From a virus, in the IMG/VR virus record IMGVR_UViG_3300042691_021605, positions 1 to 58,657 of that record: a DNA stretch of 58,657 nt; one strand, written 5' to 3'. Under the pieces are notes generated by a model. It was given only the letters and a program-made list of their open reading frames with translations. It had not been told where the DNA came from and made no database searches. Of the stretch, positions 23,701 to 28,800 are shown one piece after another. The translations under genes were made by a program, and so were the position numbers. Within the stretch, counting starts at the first letter, position 1. The number at the start of each line of letters is the position of its first letter.

Positions 23701-25855
23701 GGAAATTTTAGATGCAAAGAAACATTCAAAAATAAAACAAAATGGTCAAGGTTCTTTAAAAATGAATAAAGATATTGATTATGGTCATGCTATAACTATA
23801 CATAAATCTCAAGGTTCAACTATAAATAATGTTTATTTTGATACTAGTTCATTAAATCCTGAAAGAGATATTAAGATATTAGATGAAAATGGAATTCAAA
23901 TAACTACTGAAAAAATGGCTTTAGCTTATGTAGCTATGAGTAGAAGTAAAAATAAATTAGTTGTTTATGAACATAATTTAGATTTTGAATTACTAGAAGA
24001 TACTCCAGAAACACCTACACAAGTAGTAGATAATGAAATAGATACAAGAGAATATACTCCTGAAAATATAACCTCCTTAAAACCTAATGAAGTGTTTGTA
24101 TTTGGTAGTAATGCGGAAGGAGCTCATGGTAAAGGAGCAGCTTTAATAGCTAAACAAAAATTTGGAGCTATTCAAGGACAGGCTGAAGGATTACAAGGAC
24201 AATCTTATGCTATTATTACTAAAAAAGATTGGAGAGTAGAAAAATCATCTACTTTAACTGAAATTGGTAATGATATAATGAAATTTGTATCTTTTGCTTC
24301 AGTAAATCCTGAAAAAAAGTTTTATGTTACAAAAATTGGAAGTTCTTTAGCCGGATATAGTATAGCAGAAATTAAAAATCTATGGAAACAAGTAAATGAA
24401 GTATGGAAACATGATATGTTTTTTGATATACCAGATAATATAATTTTACCTAAAGAATTTGAAGTAAGACAAGAACTTAAACCTAATGTAGTAGATAATT
24501 TAGAAAATATTAAAATAAATAATCCAGCAGAATATACTAATCACTCTGGTGGTGCTAAATTATCTGATGCCGCTTGGGATATTATAGGTAGAGAATTTGG
24601 TGTAACACAACATAGACATTATAGAGAACCAGGACAAACAACTGTAGATAGTTTAGAATTACAAAAAGCAGGAGTAAAAGCTACTCCTTTAGATGAAACT
24701 ACATATAATGAAGGTCAACCTAAAGCAACTGTAGCTGCTAGACAAATGGGAAGAATTGAACCTAATTTTCAAATTAGAAGTAATTATATAATTAGAAATT
24801 GGGCTCAAGTTAAAAATGCAGATGCAATATTTGCTATTGGTACTATTATACCTAAAGGAACTTTAATGAGTAACAATAAAACAGCTTTAATAGAGCAAGT
24901 AAAAGGTGGTACAGGTTATGCTGTACAAATGGCTATTAATGAAGGTAAACCTGTATTTGTTTATGATGGTACAAAAAATAGTTGGTTTAAATGGAATGGA
25001 AAAACTTTTGAAAAAACTATTACACCTACATTAACTAAAAACTTTGCAGGAATTGGAAGCAGAAGTTTAAGTACACAAGAAGTAATAGATAAATCTTATC
25101 AAGCTATCAGAGATGTATATGAAAATACATTTAAAGCTACTACTCAACTATCTACTAGTGTTAAAGTAATACCTTTAAATGAATCACAAAGATTTACTAG
25201 AGAATCAGCTGAAAAAGATACAGAGTATATGTATTTATTTACTGATAATGCTGGTAGAACTTCAGGTTCAGGAATTATTGACCCTAATAGTTGGTATGCT
25301 AAAAAATATGGTGCAGATAAAAAATATGCAAGTAAAACACAAGCTGTAGCAAGAGGACTTAACAATGTTTATCCTATTACTACAATGGTAGATGATAAAA
25401 GAACACAATGGACAGATGCTCAATTTGATACTTATAAGAAGATTATTGATGATGAAATAAAAACTATTAAACAAGCATCTAGTAAATATAAAGGTATTAA
25501 GTTTGGTGGAGAAATGCCTTTTGGTCAAGGTGCTATATCTAACATGAAAGATACTGCTCCTAAAATATGGAATTATCTTAATACAAAACTTGCTGAAATA
25601 GGTATTGACAATACAGGAAATACTCCTAAAGTAATAACTAATTCAGAAAATATTTCACAATCTGAAGAAAATTCAGTATCTTTGCAAGATAATTCAATTG
25701 TAAGTAAATTCAAAATAGACTTATTAGATATGATTAATCAAAGTTTTGTTGATGAAGATATGAAGAATAAAGCAATTGATTTAGTTAATAATACTAAAGT
25801 AAATACAGAAAAAGATATGGGTGATTTACAAAATAAAATATGTAATTTATTATAA
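11702..25855 (+). CDS. Giant RNA polymerase-like polyprotein (4717 aa) with zincin, RecD-like helicase and SLOG/macro-like modules
   Basis: Modules in order: coiled N terminus; hydrophobic Gly/Ala-rich stretch about 180-245; zincin motif HEAFH (1404-1408). Next is a long polymerase-like region with YRIPTQGLNSM (about 2676) and SGGDYDIDKM, whose D2716-x-D2718-x-D2720 is the metal-binding signature of double-psi beta-barrel RNA polymerases such as crAss phage phi14:2 gp66. An SF1 RecD-like helicase follows, with Walker A GAAGTGKT (3626-3633), VDESS (about 3710), HKSQGST (about 4034) and YVAMSRSKNKL. The C terminus has FVFGSN...GKGAAL (about 4132), a Rossmann-like module starting HSGGAKLSDAAW (about 4280) with GGTGYAV, and a last module with GIGSRS and YLFTDN. 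It is probably packaged and ejected for early transcription. Its stop overlaps the next start. Whether it is proteolytically processed cannot be seen. Confidence 0.75.
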   Translation: MPDNKLDFLLNYKKPISQSNSNIDLLINRNQSQQKVNQAVDELPVFLNNREDLTLDPNKYETRFQTEFTDAVNSFRRGIDQTQISNYQGKLDAHQEVIDDNVDKKNKLIDLHKQGKINSLILGAELQKIEQENNKAFTEISKYQSDIEDNKLEMQDEYVSKMYQMKEALVQAKGGDAGLWESIKYTMPSTAGSSASLMGQQIAATWGTGLIKKIITSAGAGAIGGPLGEAIAVGGTILTTAALIGNSRYQETMAEIGGQLEQNQQKLLENWQEQNPGLEPDEEVLRQIRMAARKGKDEMFKEQMMLGFWDGAQALLAPGSKVLGAFKTGRKLEKAVEKITDYNKYTRAGSTLGKFYIGQKSEGFEEGFQYATSKRQEDAALGLGLYENKDFMTNLLTDSYDTVSSMDFGPFKGDGRYADDKEFQFSVKSGELLSMLPGAVATAKSMYDDISTYRKTNKELQQSGIANPEDKFFKLKDQIYVRHFDNNTVSYLLEGVRNLGNQKNEKGIPYLNETEVQAETKNIQEAFDKYLEVSKHIEDIIPEGRFNIKYSPEQVVKIAALKSELFHSSMNLTRYAHKFPTIETVSNINNLIKHNENLIKEIQSTLNSDYTLRNVYHLNDRLSLAQNKLTELNDLKKQFLEGSNLEEKDIPEINSVEESNKNKEYVINDLNLSEEKKKYEELLKVKDNETLDIWFDNFIKKQKTKKKEITKQESKIKLAQETDVNLFAQDVFNKVKDPAAEENIEFYNANKEAIDKQIAILQAAKDKKAVKDVFGDPIDEEEPEDFDNIDYNKVAKVKSDEKEGKKAETVNKTELGWDGDIFIIQGEKYGIVDLNGDVYTLKNIKTNFEIYVKAKDLNYFKGIAQYPSQERLFRFTENSDNIEDYELAAITKRNNPELYNELLDLQENELNKDGLNARQTDEEDSIYFVLVDKNHNPVLVDGVKLFSYMTRPERYTKKELNVTEEDVEKLKENRELILNSNDILFFNVIDKSDGTLGFESKDDNERVSKPVVGTIYDNINEVELEVVTLNASTNPENTYGFLSKLPGKIASLGRLYAIFKNQAVDLIPRTLNDKEINKIAELLLDKLNNKPDISKEIEKLIFFGYGRKEENPTRVAVSKGILYLGNDITMNKNNFDIEVVKQFLKDSGKKVTVNKSYLESNKKFKDIFGVEHKSYQSYLLTGENRLYGTDLKDKGEGQLLNQYLIYNPTPNKNMNKLTSSLPEVNTEAKEDSTDVLNTPSQVNPDSSTTEDKKTDIKRKLDIANNEYDLINYARPGAPNRTLDEQIEIIKNLNKELAALETKDGSYTANAKAVIEAAKSKTAEEKPAKKTFENKKDTEGLTRLASISKDKRELTKEEIDWFVSKFPNIPIEIVKGLIEAKSLGQFLQSGKVLLSDKATYGTLYHEAFHVVTQLYLTKKEIDNLYAEALKNNPGKTRLELEEILAEDFINYKETGQVLKGAPTRNTLFRRLVNFVKDLLQLSAKDIKDVYRRIDTGYYTNKKRINNQEFGTLNKLADKTEQETKEILDGFTAMFFKILKTNEKTTLDAYKYKDAVLNVIFNRFNALYKDNPENETFYYILDNFETIANTWVKKMNSLGAGLKEYNVIIENKTISEEDEGTDTSVVSEEEKSRQDNGYTEANLTSVKSKMFNSTKFLIRGLVQVDKEGSEKLSSIGLPIPVDFDKTYSYLLKNLVGLGNDYEVYYNKLTELAKEKPELNQLKDVLKAPNQIENLHTVLQQTQFVQDFNKNKVVSYITLIEEEGKKIYLIDATKQAVSEGIKDKWAANLKSISKQNNEGKLIINLESLKGSNNVEYLAKLGLVFSPETIKKIEKSEDFNNAVQAVRNYLIKNNGNVTTLFEDRDIKNRINTLAFLESEFTPDTIELSYMNSENKTVYSIAYNNYLSALKNKINNSDNLADLYAKVPHLQSVTSENSYWISKLFDANGKRDKSVNIDLNLQDGLKNKDTETGTSTSGLTIGDKLVQEINSTLLNGLTSFIRASDKATEHTISLSGVNKLPIDLDEFKDGFDIDELKEIFQGYFQSEFKRIALFKINKLGSDIDQYNKSGDKWTTFSFISSELKDKLKEEINKIKSEDLDTEQLNDRLNTVAETYYDDIDAEVIEFFNNYLIKQKAQLAENKITLDSGISSELKGAKITKLEQELENAELNGFETLSISKRLDNEKAKRLDQLLRALIVTDLINSIEQTKIFTGDMAFYKDLFKRMSGLTGGKEFCRNDEFLNNFLNKNNKRLDKKLADGNINVTVFSDVNLQSNYLKTYQKALETSGLTPKEASDLMKAYTEMEEGDGQGWITMDEYREFMIRLGDWDNLKESTWEKLQRNEPITSEEMVYFISKKAQYFGPQEYDNQLFAPTFHKFSLMPLIPSLIKGTNMEVLLETMQKPENQTGYALFKSGTKVGAKVDSKGEPTKFYTNTNEGEINTKDWIKQVISYEYLGLQQKSSKPHDTVIFGTQFRKLVLSNLFESGVVNENFSEAKELLEEYNKIINDLITKEKDKLVKELGLNPALNYVSEDATKLVELLKSEAENRALPANLIDSLQVTQDTKTLRYKFDSMVNKAKIDSMLMSIINSRLIRQKMNGDALIQGASSGFEPRGVRIKEDNTLKFYTQEGPDGITTHAEVMIAMNDNYRPLLNKYNGDLDALNKAIEGGKVDKRLLQMIGYRIPTQGLNSMDMLQVKKFLPESSATLIILPTDIVAKSGGDYDIDKMNVFRFSMYLDEKTNEVKIYKNSTKTTEELFTDIQNEKSNLSELIREKNVILDIEYSKIQTIRERLAKIKDYKKADLNVLFREKEYAQIEFNILKDEIYSLVEQSKLLDNPKLINEKNKLLLKELNIKILKNLYNSNEYNQEFIKDISQEKIEEINNKLKELFEKMTLLSNIKSTINDKLITFNLEKTAKKIKTREIKEKTLEKLLDFSERINESLQRKEDLYRDMFNWKEGKTNRLIEISTKILQHPSNFNALTIPNSTKILTDLVAEIRWIEHVNDKPEYKGTIEDYEKSTKNELKNIKYIEQLMLSTKTKQFQKLMLAKDMIGVAAVQNTAHIIAQLAGLTLNKTYIVKTKEGKKIEKNRHISFKHHTGPNNTMDLGKTFDVNGKNKISEVISQIINATVDAARDPFLIDLNMDLTTLGTYAYLIRIGVPFDTVVYFMKQPIISKYLKSLSINQSEFLGLNNQEAKGKALAEAKNEFILDDAEYGNEYLETKVYENEELKSYLSKDKQVGDDFKANQLHILNKFLEYQDQASMLSDSIKANNHDTAGLGKSLYTSFMKRTLNAKVREDNFVNNLENLVNTPIAGFNQIDFSIDAFSQFYDSYSNRTIKNNIDKILNNLKLFKDEDIIKTRNLIENDFINYVVQNYGYDNISKYSEELFKSQSVAKQLLKIKNNPETTYEIALSNNMLVKELFPLINKVGDNKDNIKIYSRKYDTFTADQLTEAFKELEELGQQENQRLFEESGNIEDLNKPTLAKQIMDVGIIQSGLNNSPITYLGIIPFEYYNELVKESFDNFYKKNGAQEMYKFEQLFQRENPGGKPKKGWIYGKNYDINSKQEYQVPTVINEPVVTQTNETTDNFKNSFEYNNLKVETDFQLSEDQDNALRQLIDFIKDRNKSVVTLEGAAGTGKTSIIGYLQKYLGRSNSFAYLAPTHAATVQLAFNTAKIGNKDFPATLASAISIDPKTGRNKFSVKIQKRLGLNPVIVVDESSMIDNSDIDKLLEAIEDIGGKLILMGDEKQIPKVSIVDSLTKQLSGAFTRFEKIKLSKVHRQSNNKLLNILNKMREQISFKLFKTANSEAVKFVNKREYNELLVNDLLTDPENTMVISYTNDGVKGINNQARKVLGREGETQVGDIIVGYLGYASKQVEKSDIANSINYTITKIEADGPTKIITAKSDKLNELVKLGIKGVTNTATTTYYQMDGNDSLQFDDLTQEEFEMNNDLVSNYFRDINKANIDYANKQITYFSYQTIIASISESLRKVSVGQDYIYNPETDRMEILDAKKHSKIKQNGQGSLKMNKDIDYGHAITIHKSQGSTINNVYFDTSSLNPERDIKILDENGIQITTEKMALAYVAMSRSKNKLVVYEHNLDFELLEDTPETPTQVVDNEIDTREYTPENITSLKPNEVFVFGSNAEGAHGKGAALIAKQKFGAIQGQAEGLQGQSYAIITKKDWRVEKSSTLTEIGNDIMKFVSFASVNPEKKFYVTKIGSSLAGYSIAEIKNLWKQVNEVWKHDMFFDIPDNIILPKEFEVRQELKPNVVDNLENIKINNPAEYTNHSGGAKLSDAAWDIIGREFGVTQHRHYREPGQTTVDSLELQKAGVKATPLDETTYNEGQPKATVAARQMGRIEPNFQIRSNYIIRNWAQVKNADAIFAIGTIIPKGTLMSNNKTALIEQVKGGTGYAVQMAINEGKPVFVYDGTKNSWFKWNGKTFEKTITPTLTKNFAGIGSRSLSTQEVIDKSYQAIRDVYENTFKATTQLSTSVKVIPLNESQRFTRESAEKDTEYMYLFTDNAGRTSGSGIIDPNSWYAKKYGADKKYASKTQAVARGLNNVYPITTMVDDKRTQWTDAQFDTYKKIIDDEIKTIKQASSKYKGIKFGGEMPFGQGAISNMKDTAPKIWNYLNTKLAEIGIDNTGNTPKVITNSENISQSEENSVSLQDNSIVSKFKIDLLDMINQSFVDEDMKNKAIDLVNNTKVNTEKDMGDLQNKICNLL

Positions 25856-28800
25856 TGAAAGCAACTTGTCCAAATAAAAAAGGAGTACTATATAAAGAAC
25901 TTATGTCATTAAATGGTAATGATGAAGGATTAAGTACTTATCAACATAATATTATAACAGATCTAATGGATCAAGGGTTAATAACTGAAACAAGATATAA
26001 AACTCCTAAAGGTAATTTTGTTTACAAAATACCTAAATTAATGACTGAAGCTAGTATAGCTAAGAATTTAAGAAGTTCTAGTGCTTATCAAATAGATTTA
26101 GGTAAAAAACAAAGACTAGATAAATATATTAGTGATAACCAAATAAACTTTATTAAAACAGAAATTACTAATTCTGGTAATGCTATTTATGTTAATTTAT
26201 CTAAGGTTAATAATATTACTTTTGAAAAACCTAAAAATAATCCTGGTCCAGGAATACAAGGTAATTTGTTTGAAAAAATAAATATAGTTGTTGAAAATAT
26301 TAAAAATGCTATTAAAAGTAATTTACCTGTAGAAATTTTTAATGCTGTAGAAGTGTTAGATAAAGTACCTTTAAATATATTAGGTAGAGATGATTTATTT
26401 CTATCAATGAAAGATACTTTAGAGGAAAAAGGAATCACGGATCCATTTTTAATTAATTGGTTAGGTATTAATTTATCCTCTAATTTATCAAGAAAACAAG
26501 CTATTAATAGTATTACTACTAAAGAGCAAATAGAAAAAATGGCTAATAGTAGTTATAATAAATTATTAAAGCTAGATGACCCTATTTTAAAAAACAAAGA
26601 CATTAAAGAAAGTTTTGATAAATGGGTTAAAGCTTTAGAGAATTATCCTATTGTGTTTAAAGATTTAATGTTAAAACACGCTATTAAGCATTTAAGAAAT
26701 CCTGAAAGAAGATCAAAGTTTGTATTACAATTATCTTCAGTAGCATTACAACAAACTTATGGAATAGCTGTAAATAAACCTCATGAACTTAATAGAATAG
26801 GTAAGTTATATGATTCAGAAGTACTTAAAACTGTTTCTGATGCAGTAGGACATGAACCTTCTGCAAGTGGTAAAGGTTATTGGGTACATATTCCTAGAAC
26901 TGAAAAGTCTTTAAGTGATGAAGATTTTGTTAGATTTTCTGAACTAATTAATATGTTTAAAAATCCAATTACTATAAGTAAGACTTTTGGATATAAAAAT
27001 ACAAGATATTTTGTTGAGGATGGTAAAATTAAAAAATTATCTAGTGGATTAACATTAAGTACTTCTGAAATAGATAATATTATTAAAGATATAGAAAAAG
27101 AACTTGAAAAAAGAGATAATAATGCACAATTTAAAGTAAATGTAGAACTTCTTAAAAAATTATCCCCTTCTTCTTGGTGTACAGCATCAGGAATGGCTAG
27201 TCATTATGTAGAAAATTATGATAATTATTTATTAATTGTTGATGGAGTAACAGTTGCTGGTATAGAAGCATATCCAGCACCAGCTATAGAAGATAGAGAA
27301 ACTCTTTTAAGAAAACTTAATAAAATAGAGTTAAATATTCAAAATGGGGTTGCTGGTCCTGATGAATATAATAGAAGGGATGAAATTGAAAAACTTTTAT
27401 CTGGAGAAATCCCAGAAATAAAAGTAAAAGAAATAACATCAAGAGGTAATAATGGAGTAGCATCTATTGACCATTTAGATGACACAATAGCTTTTTTTAA
27501 AAAGCATAATTTAGATTTAGATAATAATACTATTAAAAGAGCAATCTCATTTAGAAATGAAGGTAAATCTGATGATGTAGTATTTAGAGATGAAGATCAA
27601 ATGGGAGCATGGCATCAAATGATGGATGAAGAATGGGAGAGAGAAAGATGGGCTATAGATGAACACAACGGAGAGCATGAGTATGATCCACCTGAATATG
27701 ATTACCAAAACAACGAAGATAATGAAACAGATAGAGCAATAGTAGCTTCTATGACTACTGTAGAAGAAGTAAAAGCAAGTCTTACGTTAGTGGTAGAAAA
27801 TTTTGATGTATTAAGTCAAAATCTTAGAAATAATGAAGAAATAGCTAGAGAAGCTGTAGATTATAGTGGTTATAATATAGTTCATATAAATGAAAACTTA
27901 CCTTTTTATATTGAACTTGTTAAAATAGCTGTAACAAACAAACCTGATGTATTTCAATATTTACCTCCTAATGTAAAAGAAATAAGACCAGATTTAAAAA
28001 AAATATACGATGATAATATAGAAGCAGAAAGAATAAGAATTGCTAATTTAACTCCTGAACAACTTAGAGCTGAAAATAGACAAGCAGATGGTACATTAAA
28101 TGATGATTTACCTTTTTCTAAAACAAATTCTAATTTAATAGAAGGATATTATGATGCTAAAAATGATAAAGTAGTAGTAGTAGCTTCTAATGTTTCTGAA
28201 GAAGATGCTCCTAAAGTAGCAATACATGAAGTTGCTCATAGAGGTATGCTTAGAATGGCTAAAGATTTAGGAGGAGAAAAAGAATTATTTAATGCTTTAA
28301 AATCTGCTGAAAAACAGTTAATGGAGAAATTACCTGAACTATTAAAAAGAACAGGTCATAAATCATTAGAAAGTTTAATGCTTGATTATGGATTTGATAA
28401 AAATTCACAAGAAGGTAAATTTAAATTATTACAAGAATTAGCTGCAAGATGGGCTGAAACACTAATAGGTAAACCTAAACCTACTTGGTGGAAAAAACTA
28501 TTACAAAATATTAAAAATTGGATAAAACAATTTACAGGACAAGTATTAACTGAAAAACAAGTAGATGAATTAGTTGGAGGATTTGTAAGATATGGTACAG
28601 AACAATTAGGTAAATCTAAAACAAATAATGAAATTCAATTTAGTAAAAAAGAAGATGAAGAAACAATTAATGTCCAAACTTCTAATTTTAAAGCATTAGA
28701 AAAAGGTACTAAATCTATTTCAGTTAGAACTACAGGTAAACATAATTATAAGAAAGGTCAAATACTAACTGTTAAAGTTAATGGTAAAGAAACTGAAACT

